Position numbers and translations under genes: made by a program. The notes beneath the pieces were generated by a model that ran no database searches, was not told the DNA's origin, and saw nothing but the letters and a program-made list of their open reading frames with translations. Of a stretch of 64,000 bases of DNA, positions 23,395 to 34,991 are shown in pieces (position 1 is the first letter of the stretch; every line of letters starts with the position of its first letter). The DNA is taken from the NCBI RefSeq assembly GCF_933775445.1, contig NC_065878.1, positions 9,807,395-9,871,394 of the forward strand. The letters are read 5' to 3'. Origin of the DNA: Argentina anserina. Taxonomy: Eukaryota > Streptophyta > Magnoliopsida > Rosales > Rosaceae.

Positions 23395-23894
23395 GAAATT
23401 ATATATTTATTAATTATATTATTATATCTTCGCTTCTAACAAGTACACGCTTCTATATATATCTATATATATATATATATACTTCGTTTCTGCGCACCCT
23501 TACTTAATTTCATGCAGCTTAAGAGAGAATATAGAATCGAAGAATAAGAAGCCAAAGTGAAGAGAGGGACTTGGACACGTTTATAACTCAAGAATGAGAG
23601 ATGTAGTTGTGAATGGCTGTGAAAAGTGTCACATAGTTTAACCTTCTACATTCGACAAATGTTCTCATGAAAATTGATGATGTAGAATCCAATCACAACC
23701 AAACAAATATTTGAAGAAGTCTTGGAACCAAGAAACATGCTTATATACTTGTATTTAGAGGTACACATTTTTTTTTAAAGGAGAGGTACACATGTTTGCA
23801 TAAGAGGAAGAAGAAAAAAAAATCAATTTTGTCCATGCATTATAGTGTCTCTACAAATGTGCTATACCACTGGTCCAAAATGAAATTAGAAGAG
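23395..23894. other. AT-rich intergenic DNA
   Basis: Contains a short (TA)n tract near 23456-23481. No gene is seen. Confidence 0.5.
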
Positions 23895-23910
23895 TGATTT
23901 CTTAACTGTA

Positions 23911-25261
23911 TTTTTTTTAGGGGAATGAATAACTTCATTTGGAAATAGCCATGCACGGCCACAATGACCAAACAAATGAAGTGACAGAACCACTCCAAAT
24001 GTAAGCTACACTAAGCAAATAATGGTGCATGAAGCGCTTATTAAACAAACCAAAAGTCTGAATAAAACAAAAACGTCCAAAACAAGCAGACATAACTAGA
24101 AGTAAATGCAAACAAGGTAAAATAAAACTTCAGTGATCCTAGAATCATAAAAACACCCAACTCAAGCCTAGGCCATCAATTGGGTACTCTACATTGGATG
24201 CTTCCAAAACTAGAGCCATGAGTGGCAAAGTTGTGCAAGACCCGAAATAAATATGTCTAAAGAGAAATGAGCCAAACCGTGTTGGGCTTTAATGAAAAGC
24301 TCAATAGGCTGGCCCATTGCCCAAATTAGGGGTGGGTATAAAAAACGGAAATCCCGATCCCGTCCCGTTTCATAATAGTAGGATGAGACGTGAGACGAAA
24401 AATTTATGTTCTTAATAACTCCAAAATTATATCAACTCAAATAATAATGGTAAATTATAATATTTTGAACATAATATGTATTTTTTGTTAAAATTTCATT
24501 ATTGAATGTTACTTTGTTAATAAAAAAGTAAAAATATAGGTTTTTATTTAACTTCATAGGAAGGTGGGATTTGTCACGTCCCGTCCCAACCGGGATTAAT
24601 CCCAAGTGGGATGCATTCTTAAAAACCCTAGTCATGTCCCTATTCAAAAGAGTGGGATGGGACGTGGGATGAGCCTCATCCCGTCTCGTGCCCACCCCTA
24701 CCCCAAACCCAACACACTCCATCCAAACCCGCCGTAAAGATTGGCCGAGAGCCTCCGCCGACCAAAAGCTTTGTTTCTCGAGTTCCGATTGGCGAACTCA
24801 CATGTCCACCATAGTAGGGAACCTACCCTAGGTCACGGCATCGAAACCTAGAGAATCTGGTCTTGACCGCACCAAATTAGCTCCGAGCACTTCCACCAAT
24901 CAAGAGAAAACAAAGCATCGCAGCAGTCCTCGATCACCAACACCAGTCACTGTTTCTCGCCGACCCCCTAATTGCTTCTCCTCCACGAGCAAGGCGAGCA
25001 CTGCTGTCCCGCCAAGCATCTAGATCTAGTTCGTAGAAAATCCGATCAAAAGTTCTCCACTATCCTATCTTCAGAGCCGCGAACAAATCCCTGTCAAACT
25101 GGGGCCGAGAAACTCCTGCACACGCCTACCCTTGGAGGGAACGAAGGGAATAGAGCTGAAGCAGGCAAAAGACCAGAGGTCGCCGCCGCCCTACACACAA
25201 AACCCTAGGTTTCAGATTTTCTCAGCTCCGGAAAAGCCAGAGAGAATTTTTTCCAAACCTC
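23911..25261 (-). mobile_element. LINE-like non-LTR insertion, coding region absent, with nested hAT-like element
   Basis: Flanks carry a 16-bp duplication with two mismatches, TGATTTCTTAACTGTA (23895-23910) and TGATTTCTTAGTTGTA (25262-25277). On the minus strand the element begins GC-rich (right side) and ends in a short A-run (the T-run at 23911-23918), as expected of target-primed retroposition. No endonuclease or reverse transcriptase frame is visible, so it is a short or internally deleted, non-autonomous copy. It was later hit by the element at 24327-24700; without that insert it is about 977 bp. LINE origin is inferred from the A-tail plus long variable TSD. Confidence 0.62.
24327..24700. 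mobile_element. hAT-like non-autonomous element (GTGGGCA termini), copy 2, nested
   Basis: Starts TAGGGGTGGGT and ends (reverse complement) TAGGGGTGGGC. Flanking 8-mers GCCCAAAT and CCCCAAAC agree at 6 of 8 positions. The AT-rich centre matches 280-437 of copy 1 in reverse orientation. It sits inside the LINE-like insertion, so it is the younger of the two. Confidence 0.7.
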
Positions 25262-25277
25262 TGATTTCTTAGTTGTA

Positions 25278-27683
25278 TTCAAGACTCAAGAGTATCTAAA
25301 AGCACACTAGTAACAACAAACTTCAATCACTAGTTATGGGGGAGAACAAGAACAAACTTCACTGCCTTGTCATGGGGCATCTAAACCTAAATTATTAGAT
25401 ATTATTTTGGGAGATGAAAACCCTAAGCCGGTAAAGGGCCCGTGGTATATATCCTTAGAAGTAGCAACAACAAGACCGCATAACGCTAATTGAACACGAT
25501 AACCTGAAACACAGCAACGTTTCATAATTATCACATTCATGATAAAATGTTTCTCTTGGTAACTCTAGAATGCCCTAATGCACTAGCTATTTTGTTCCTC
25601 TTGGTAAAAGTCTTGTGATAATTTCAGTTTATTATAATGATCTGATAGAAAACTTCATAGTTTCCAAGTAAGATTGTATTGTGTTACCATTTATCAAGTT
25701 TGGAAATTCATTGCATTGGTTTCGTAGCTAAATTGCTCTTTTTTGCAAGGTTCTTTATATTATCATTATCATTGTTGGTTGTGGAGCCAGTAGACATTTT
25801 AGTTGTATGTTGGTAGTACAAGTTTGTAGGTTCCTCGCATTTTATACTACAATTGTTTATTTTTTTTACTCTAAGAACTTAAGAAATATGCTTAATATAA
25901 GATTTTTGCTCTCTTGTTTTATTTTTTAGTTTTTATTTTAAGAGTTCAAACCATATGAATTCATTTTCTTCAAAATGGTATGTGTTGTTTGTTGACAAAT
26001 CTTTTTTACACATAATACATATATATGCCAAGGCCGCCAATAATAGAGGACCCGCCCTGCATCACAGCCAATCCACGCACCATCAAATCATCAATGTTAA
26101 TTTTCAGCCTCGCTCACTCCAGCTGGTAGGCTCTCCCAACTCCCAAGTCGTCTTAACCCTCGATCTTCCCATGGCTAACAACCTTTATAAGATCCATTGA
26201 AGAATAAAACTAAAACGTCACTTCTCCTTAAAGATCGAGTAAGTATGTTTATATTTGATTTCTAACGCGTAAAACAATCAAACTTAATTTGCAGAGTTTC
26301 TTTAGTTCAACCGCTCTAGAGAGGATGAATTTGCCAAGAATTAATTATAACGAGGATTTTATATCTTTTTAAGGTCAAAACTCAGTTAAAATGATTCTCT
26401 AAAAAGCAAGAAGTCCTTGAATTGCATCATTGATTAGGAACACGGATTGTATGCACCACGGAGTACATGCACCATCAAATCTCAATCGTACATTTGTACA
26501 CCATCAAATCTCAACCGTACGTTTTTACACGTCAACAAACGCCTCGTTAAAGTTTGTGAGTTACGCAAGTAAAGAAGAAACAGTCGCGATAGTCATTTTC
26601 TTCAGTTCTTTGCTCCTTTGCCGGCTTTGTGGCAGCTACCATGAGTACCATCGATCGATCTCCATCAGTGACATTCATATGATCTTGGTGTGTCCATCGA
26701 TGAACTGTCAGAGAGGGCTGGGGTGGGGGGCGAGGCCGAATGTTAGATAGTTTTGGTGGGCTTTCGTACTCCAGCGACTGCGATTCACGTGGCAACATCA
26801 ACTTCTCTCTATAGACAACATCAGTTGCTTCGTATTCTTATCTTTGAATTGAAATTCAAATTTGGTTCTTGGATTAAATTGTTTCAAATTTGGTTCGAAT
26901 CTGAATATGGTGTGTTTGATGTTGAGAAACCTCATGTCGATTTTATTTTGTGCTGGGTTTGTGAATTTGGTTATGGGTTTTCATCTATCATGCATTAGCT
27001 GTGATTTTCTGGAAAATTTGAAGAATTGAGAAGGGGATTGATGAAGAACACAGAGGGAGGACTGCAGGAGAGGAAGAGACGTCGTGTGGTTGCTCAATTA
27101 ATTGTTTTTCAAACGGCGCGTGCAAACACGCACCGTTAATATGTGAAAGTGTTGGTACTCTAGCAGTGTGTGGAATAGGCTCCCATTGATTAGTGAATTC
27201 TTAATTATCGATGAGAATCATTCTTTTATTCCAAACACTCATCTTTTGCAGACCGTAGTTTATTGAATAGCTGTTTCGTGACTTTCGTCAAGACAAATTA
27301 GACCATATCAAAGTTCTATATCATGTCCATGGAAGATGGAAATGTTGTGCTAAATAGATAATGTTAAGAAGATGCTTCTTAATGTTTATGCTGCTGATTC
27401 TCTGATCGCCTTGGACTAATTCCTATTATTCTCTCTATCCAAATTATTTTCACCAGAAAAAAGCGGCCGTAATCATTTATTTATATACTCATTGTCAATT
27501 GTGGATTATACTATAGAGAACATTAATATTAAGAAGTATACATATAGAATAGTTAATGGTGTATGGAATAGTTAATTAATGCCACTCCGTGCTATAGCCA
27601 CCACTTAGAGACCTAGTACTGGTTCAATATTGAAATCATGATCATGTTTAGTAATTCCTAATTAATAGATAAATATAGAGCTA

Positions 27684-27721
<38 letters not shown>

Positions 27722-29319
27722 CCCCGTTTACATTGCATTCGATCATTCTCTAGTTTATCACCAAATCTATGAGAGGAAGTAACTTATTGAGTCGAGGAAC
27801 AATTCAGGGTTAAATGTAAGCGGGAATAAGCCCCTTAGAACAGCTGTTCTTTAAAAATTTGATTGATTTTGACGCGAGTCATAATTAAATCATGCCATGT
27901 CGATAGATATTAAGACTTGCTTAACTAAACTTAAGAAAAGGCCTGCCACTTTCTCTACTAGCTAGCTAGCGTTTCTTAGGGTTAAGGGTTTGTCCAAAAA
28001 GAACCTCTGTACGTCGTTTCCACAAAAGTGCCGGCCTCGTAATTATACATTGTAGAAGAGTACGTGTGTTTAATCTAGAAGGGTGGTAATCAAATTAATT
28101 TGTCCTTTATCTAAATTAATAGTAAGAAATTGATTATCATATTGAACTAGTCTAATGAATCTATCTATAAACAAATCGATCAACAATGATTACGCAACCA
28201 AAAAAACGACATCCAATGTTAGTATATATGTTATAGTCAGTCTGTTATATATACAAGACAAAAGCCAATCTAGCGTAATAATCTAACTACAAATCCACCC
28301 ATATAATAGACTTACAACTGTATTAAAATTAGGTCAATGAAACCAATATTACTTAATATGTAGATTAATTTGATGGGTGCAGTGTTTTCTTTGTAAAAGC
28401 GGCTCTGGCTTCATGACTTTGACAGTCAAATTTCTACGAAATAATTAAAATTAGCCTAAAGAGAATAGTTTTCTATTAGGAATAATCGGAGAAATGTTAA
28501 AAATGTGACTATTGAACATACAGTATACATAGTTATCCATCCACCTCCCCTAAAGACCCGCATGCATGTATGGTGAGAATGATCTTACAAGTTATAAGAA
28601 GGATATGTAATGCGAACATAGGAATGAGAAAGGATGTAATGTTTTGAAATCTCTAATTATGTGTGGAGAAATTTTAATTGGGTTATAGAATTTTTTTGTA
28701 TGAATGTGTATAATGCCAAAGCTTTATATATAGTTTAAATCGAAATGGCAGTATTAATTTGCTTCACGGCTGGCTGCCTTACCTTAAAATTAAGGTGTCG
28801 TCATGCCTTGCAGGAACTTAATTATAGGAAGACATGAGTACACTACATATATAATGAATTTATTCAAGTCAATAACTTCGTAATTAGCTTCCAGCGGAGT
28901 ACAGCAACTAGTTTTTCTCTCGGTGGTGATATTCAGCCAATATACTTAAGAGCATGAAGCCCTGCAACTTACAACCACTAGGCGCCTGGCCGCTACATCA
29001 TTTGGTAAAATCTTTGCTTTGTAAAAGATAGCTCCACCACCACGCCCACGGCTCATCAACCTGCATCAAAGCGAGCCTGGCCTAGCTGCCTACATTTCTA
29101 GCCATCCAACTATTATTTTAGTTACTTATAGGTGTGTTACATGCAAATTACAATTCATCTTCATCCAATTATATTTCATGATAGGTCAATCAGTATTTTA
29201 GCTATCTGCTAATATCTAAAAGGGCCATGAAGATGGGTTATGAAAATGCATACTAATATTTGGAAATTGGAAACATAATATAAATACGAGAGTACGGTGC
29301 CTTGGTAATCAAGAAACTA
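25278..29319. other. Long AT-rich intergenic DNA, no gene seen
   Basis: About 4 kb without a supportable exon. It holds a duplicated CACCATCAAATCTCAAYCGTAC string at 26468-26521 and a (TA)n run at 27688-27718. Weak ORFs at 26430-26998 on both strands resemble nothing recognisable. Confidence 0.5.
27688..27718. repeat. (TA)n microsatellite
   Basis: About 15 TA units. Confidence 0.85.
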
Positions 29320-29327
29320 TATATATG

Positions 29328-29839
29328 CAGTGCTCTAAAAAGCGGACGCCTAGGCGTTAGGTGGTAGGTCACCGCCTCTTTTTTTGCCAATTCGGTCATC
29401 CCTAGCTGTTGACTTAAAAAAAAGGCAATAAAGAGAGAACAACAAAATGGGATTAAGTTTTCGCATAAGAGAGAAAACTTCATGATGAAGATTTTATTTC
29501 GGATGATGACATGGAAGATGAGGAATGAGAAATTGATATTGAGTTTGAGTTCAATACCAAAAGCGTTAGAGAGGGATTTGGAGAAAAAACTTGAGATTTA
29601 GTCTTGTATTTGTTTTACAATTTACCTTTTATTTTAATAGTTTTGTATGGAGTTTGGACTTAAATTATCTTGAGTTTAGACTATTTTAAAAAATTGATAT
29701 TAAGCATCATTATATATTTTTAATCATATAAATACATGTATAAAATAAATAAATATTTAATGATTCAAATCCGTCTAATCGTCTAGGTGCTAGAATTTAG
29801 TTAACCGCTTGATATCGCCTAACACTTTTTTGAACCATA
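29328..29839. mobile_element. hAT-like element (CAGTGYTCTAAAA termini), copy 1
   Basis: Begins CAGTGCTCTAAAAAGCGG, and the right end reads TATGGTTCAAAAAAG in reverse. Flanking 8-mers TATATATG and TATATATA match at 7 of 8. It shares its whole length with 58755-59326, including GATGATGACATGGAAGAT (acidic DDDMED), which looks like the tail of a lost transposase frame, and subterminal GCCTAGGCG words. No functional transposase. Confidence 0.75.
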
Positions 29840-29847
29840 TATATATA

Positions 29848-32800
29848 AAGCATTATAAAAAAACGAAACGAAAAATAAAGATTTCGTGCACTTTCCATGC
29901 ATGCTTATATAGAGTGAAAGTGTTATTGATGATACATTTCTAAAGATGCGTAGAATAAAGATTTGACATTTTCACTTATAAGTTCATTCTCCCATAGTAA
30001 AATTTTGGATATTAGATAATTTTGAATTCATTACCATGAAAGTCATTTTCTTTCGTCACTTAGATAATGTTAATTATACAAATTGTTGAATCATTCAGTA
30101 ACCGAATCTTAGGGTTTGATTTCATCCCTAGTCATTGTCGAATCAAAATCTCTTAATTACTTGTATAACTTCAAATATTGTTGAAAGTTATTCGCCCGAA
30201 TCTTGAGAAGCATTATATATGTAACGAAAACATTCATAAAAAAAAAAGAGAGTATACTAATCATTTACAAATGCAGAAAACACTATTGATTTACAGACAG
30301 ATCGACAATCCTGCAATAAAATAAGCCTTCTTCTTTTCCCAATGGGTAGGTGCCTTTCTTAGAACTTAAATAAAGCAAAACGTCTATTAGTTTTGTGGAT
30401 TTTTAGTTGCCACATGACTGCGACTTGGTCGAAGCACATATATTGCAATGAGGAGGCAAAATGTAACATGCTCGAAAAGGTTGCAGTGTCTTTGGGGTTT
30501 TCTCAAAGGTGGGTTTGGTGCTATACCATTTATGCCAAACAAACCCTAGTCTTCTTTGCTTGGATGATTTGAGTTCGCGGACCTTTCGGCAATATAATGA
30601 TCATGTTGATTCAATGTGATTAATTTCTCTTTTATGTATTGTATAGTAAATCCACGTTTACCATCCCCAAGATGCTAAAGATGTCGGATATCTATTATTA
30701 TGAATTGTCCATTCTTCATGTACAGTAGTTCCAAGTGCTACGTACGTGTACCTACCATGTAATTGCAATCTAAATGGTTATATTAGGCGTTCATTATTGT
30801 ATATACAAGAATGCTAATTTCTACTACTGGCTGTCTTGATATTAGTTACTAACATTGACAACTCGATAGGTGCTAGACGAGGGTAGAGATCGAGGAGAGC
30901 GATACTGTATCTAGTATTCTAGTTATACAACTTAACGAAAAAAATTGACAACTCGTGCGGTACTGAGGCTAGCTATGATCTGATCATCTGATATACGTAC
31001 TGAGAGAATGACGTATTCATTCCAGTACGTTTCCAGTACGTGTCCGGTCCATCTCTATAATGAATTGCTTGATCTAGCTGTTGCTCTTTATTTGTTACAA
31101 CACCAATAACTGTTTTATAAAACAAAAAGTTGAGGATGATCGAAATTCCACTCCTTGTACTTTTTGCACTTTGCACCGTCGTAAGCTTCATGAAAAATGA
31201 CTCCTAGCTAGGGTACGGGGTACCCTCTAAGTATACACAGTCTAGTGTGCATACAAACTTAATTACGTACTTCGTTTTGAGAGGATATATACATACATGA
31301 TTAAATAATTCAAAATTACGTATATATACGACATACATTTTCTTCTTTGTGGAGGTTTTCGTAATTAATTGACCAAAGAAGCTTACTAAACAAGTAATTA
31401 CTTTTACAATAAAAAAGAACATTAGATACGACAATTATACTATACCTCGACCAAATTGGTTGAAATATTACTATCTAGGTTGTTTTACCATGACCCGGAC
31501 AACTCGTTCTTGAGAAATAAGTGCATTTGGTTGTATGTATGTGTGTGTATGCATGTATGTATGTATGTATGTATGTATGTATATGCACTAACAACATTCC
31601 CTTTCGAGCCATTAGGCCAGAAATCAATCGACCAAACAAGCCTTTGGTGTGCAAGTGATTATTACACAAGCAAAGATCGATCTACTACATACTAGATAGA
31701 TAGGGCAGGAACAAAGACTTTGTTACGTGATTTAGAAGGTTCTAATCATCTTTTTCTTTTTCTGATTTGATGTCATGGATATGATTTCATATTTCGGATG
31801 CCATTTACGTGATATTAGAAAGTGAAATTATAGAAGGTTCTTCTGGTGGTGGAAAACTGGAGATGAAATAAAAGCTGGATCCGAGCAACTCACAGGGACA
31901 TAGTAGGTGGTAGTATTTACTACAAGGCAATGACTTTGAATGATCAAAACCCAGTTGACGACTGTAGGGTGCGCAAGGCATGTGATTCCACAATTCCATT
32001 GACAATATAGAACTACGAAATTAAAGGGTCTGCATGCAATTAAGTTTGAGTCTCCAGCCAGAGAGTCGACGGAGACATTTCTATTCGATCTGGTTATTTA
32101 GTCCAAGCGCGCAGCAAGGTGAATATTACGTGAGTTCAATTCGGTGGCCAAAGCAAGCACCACAGACGCAAGAAAACGTGATCAATCAAGGCTGGAAGCT
32201 TCATGTCTAAGCTCCCTAGCTTGTGCATGTCTAGACTCCACTCGATTTACTTTTAGGTCAAATGAAAGTTTCAGACATGGGTCTACAAATCTTAAACTTA
32301 TAGTTAACGTGAACCCTTGAGGAAAAGGGAAAATGTAGTTGATAATGAAGAAGCTGAAGAAAAACATATTGAATATTTCTGTGTGTAGTCTTAAGCTCTT
32401 ATAGTAGAAGAGAGTTTAGGTATAATGATTCAGATGACGCTAGTTGGACTAAACCCTTTTACTCTCCCCTCAAATGGAATTTAAATGATTAGTGGCATCT
32501 CTTCTTTGATGTCCTTTTGCTTTTGTTAAAAAGAAATGTGACAGTACCGATATTTTGATAACAAAATTTGATGTTCTTTTATTTAATAGTTTTTTCCTTA
32601 GTTGTGCTCAATTTATATTTAATGGTAGACTGTAATGAGACAATTAATTAGCGTGATCTTAGCTGTGTTATTAGTCAACATCGATGAAATTAAATCGAAT
32701 GATAATTACTGAGCACTACTTAGTAAGAATAATTTACTAACATAGTTCAACAAAACTAAGTAATGTAAACGGGAATTTGATGATGCTCATGTACATACGC

Positions 32801-33640
32801 GTTTAGATGAAATGTATTTTTCATAGGTATATTAATATATATACATTTACGTGTATATGTATTATACATAAATCCTTATATGTACGGGATGCAACTACAT
32901 ATACAATCTTAGTCATAAAAATATTTAGATCCTACTATATGGGAAGAACACTTTTTAAGATTAATTACATTTTATTCCCCATTGAGAATGATGAAAACCA
33001 ATTTCAATTTAAATACTTGAAATGCTTCCAAAAAAGCCCATATGTTTGGCTTTTTCCAGTTTACACCCACTGTTTAATTTGCTCCATCCAATAAATAATT
33101 TGATAAAACATAGAATTTCCTAGGCATTGTTATTCTTCGACCACGCGCCTAAATTAGTGGTTGATCAACAAGTCCTCCAATGTGGTATCGCGTAATCACA
33201 TAGTAAAGTAAATAAACCTCGAGTACAAGATAAGAAAACAAGACAAAAAGATATGTACAAGTCAAAGATTGATGAGCTCTTGTTCACCCAATGATTATGA
33301 TTAAGAACAAGGTTTACCTAATCTCAAACCCAGCGGTTTTAACATTTTTGTTCAAAAACAAAACACCAATGCAATAAAAATTCTCAAACAATCACACGTA
33401 CAAAGGCCGACCGCCGATTCTTGATGCATGTAAATTTTCCGTTATATTTTACAAATTTGTTTCTCAATAAGTAAAAAAAAAAAAATTTGGACGATTAATT
33501 TTCATGGTAGCCGCTGTTTATATCAAACCTTCTAAATTAGCGTGGGTAAATAACAAGATACACGAACATTGATCATCACTTAAACCTCAATGTCCCCAAG
33601 CACATGTTCTTCTTATTCTCCTTCCTCCTCCACTGTGTTC
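29848..33640. other. Long AT-rich intergenic DNA, no gene seen
   Basis: Nearly 4 kb without supportable coding DNA. It holds a GTAT microsatellite at about 31535-31581. The last part is promoter territory of the gene at 33990. Confidence 0.5.
31535..31581. repeat. (GTAT)n microsatellite
   Basis: Tetranucleotide run with GTGT and GCAT interruptions. Confidence 0.8.
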
Positions 33641-33647
33641 TAACTCT

Positions 33648-33650
<3 letters not shown>

Positions 33651-33687
<37 letters not shown>
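33651..33687. repeat. (CT)n microsatellite in 5' region of the CxxH/CxxC gene
   Basis: Uninterrupted CT run about 300 bp before the start codon. It is followed at 33827-33857 by a GAGAAG hexamer run. Such CT/GA tracts are common in plant core promoters and leaders; a regulatory role here is inference. Confidence 0.8.
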
Positions 33688-33692
<5 letters not shown>

Positions 33693-33989
33693 TAATATAG
33701 GTACCAAATACCCCATTCCACACCTCATCCACACTCGCACACAAATTCCCAACCCAAATAAAAGCCCTCACCCACCCCTCTCTTTCTTTCCTCAAAAGAA
33801 AATCTAAAACCAAAACCAAGAGCAGGGAGAAGGAGAAGGAGAAGGAGAAGGAGAAGAAGACCTCTCTACCCTTAACCAAGAGCAAAGGCTGAAGAATAAC
33901 TAGGAGCTGTTTCAATTTCTACAGAGGAATTGCCCAGAAATTGAGTACAGACTTCTGGGCATTTTGGTGTTCGGAAAAAAACTTCAAAT

Positions 33990-34991
33990 GTGTCAATGAG
34001 GTGCAAGAAGCACGCCGCCGACCTCACTAGCACCGTCGGCGTCTGCGCCTCATGTCTCCGGGAACGCCTCACCACCATCATCGAGGCCCAGACCCGAGCC
34101 CAGGGCCAATTACAAATCCAGGCTCAGCTCTCCTGCCTCCACTCCCGCAACAGCGGCGTCGCTCCGGAAGAACAGCCCCACCACCCGAACCCGCCGCCGC
34201 CGCTCATATTCCCCCGGTCCGTCTCCCCTTACGTCTCCCGCCGTAAATCCGACGACTCCGCCTGGCCGCACCACCACAGCCGCTCCGATCACGACCACGA
34301 CAACGACAACAGCCACAGCCACCAACGCCATCATATCCGATTCTACAGTACGCCCCAGGTGGGGCCTACCTACGACGGCGCTCCGGCCACTATCGGAGGC
34401 TCGTGCAAGAAGAGCCGGCCGAGGTTCTCGCTCCTGACGAGTCTGTTCCGGTCCAGATCCGACAAGTTCTGGACGGATCCTAGGGTTTCGTCGCGGGACT
34501 CGATTCCGACGTCGGCCTCCGCCGCTGCGTCGCCGTCGTGGCTCTCCTCGATCTTCGCCGGGAAAAGAGGGAAGAAATCGAAGCAATGCTTCGCCGACGA
34601 GACTCCGGTCCGCGTGAGATCTCGCCACAGAAGAGCGCGCGGAATGTCGCCGGATTTCACGCACGACGGTGGCGGCGACGACTGCGAACCGTCAGCGTCG
34701 GGAAGCGGAGACTCGTCGACGCCGGATTGGAAGAGGACGCCGGTGCAAGCCACGCCGTCGCGGCGGACGCGTTCGGGTCCGGTGAAGAACGTGTCGGGTC
34801 TGACGTTCTGTCTTAGCCCGCTGGTTCGGGCGCACTGGAACCAGAAAGGCATGCAGGGGTTCCCTCCGGAGCATGGGATCACCGGCGAGATTAGGGTGGC
34901 GACGAGGCCGCACTTGTCGTCCGCGGCGTCTTTTAGCATGAACCGGTCGAGGAAACTCGCCGATTTCGGTAGAGTCACATCCAACCGTTGA
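33990..34991 (+). CDS. Plant-specific protein with N-terminal CxxH-CxxC motif (DUF740/OCTOPUS-like N-terminus), function unknown
   Basis: Intact intronless gene, 333 aa. The N-terminus MSMRCKKHAADL...GVCASCLRERL carries C5, H8, C19 and C22, resembling the N-terminal motif of DUF740/OCTOPUS-type membrane-associated proteins, though the rest is shorter than those proteins. Then come a low-complexity His/Asp stretch (about 94-115), RFYSTPQVGP (117-126), a basic serine-rich segment RFSLLTSLFRSRSDKF (145-160), a basic cluster GKRGKKSK (191-198), and a conserved-looking C-terminus GLTFCLSPLVRAHWNQKG (270-287). There is no signal peptide or membrane helix. Two ATGs (33990 and 33996) are possible; I took the first. 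The GC-rich codon usage contrasts with the AT-rich flanks, and its antisense open frames are shadows. The family assignment is tentative. Confidence 0.88.
   Translation: MSMRCKKHAADLTSTVGVCASCLRERLTTIIEAQTRAQGQLQIQAQLSCLHSRNSGVAPEEQPHHPNPPPPLIFPRSVSPYVSRRKSDDSAWPHHHSRSDHDHDNDNSHSHQRHHIRFYSTPQVGPTYDGAPATIGGSCKKSRPRFSLLTSLFRSRSDKFWTDPRVSSRDSIPTSASAAASPSWLSSIFAGKRGKKSKQCFADETPVRVRSRHRRARGMSPDFTHDGGGDDCEPSASGSGDSSTPDWKRTPVQATPSRRTRSGPVKNVSGLTFCLSPLVRAHWNQKGMQGFPPEHGITGEIRVATRPHLSSAASFSMNRSRKLADFGRVTSNR

Noticed and set aside
34110..34984. Long antisense ORFs (up to 204 aa) opposite the CxxH/CxxC gene
   Set aside because: They are shadows caused by the GC-rich codons of the sense gene; no protein family is recognisable.
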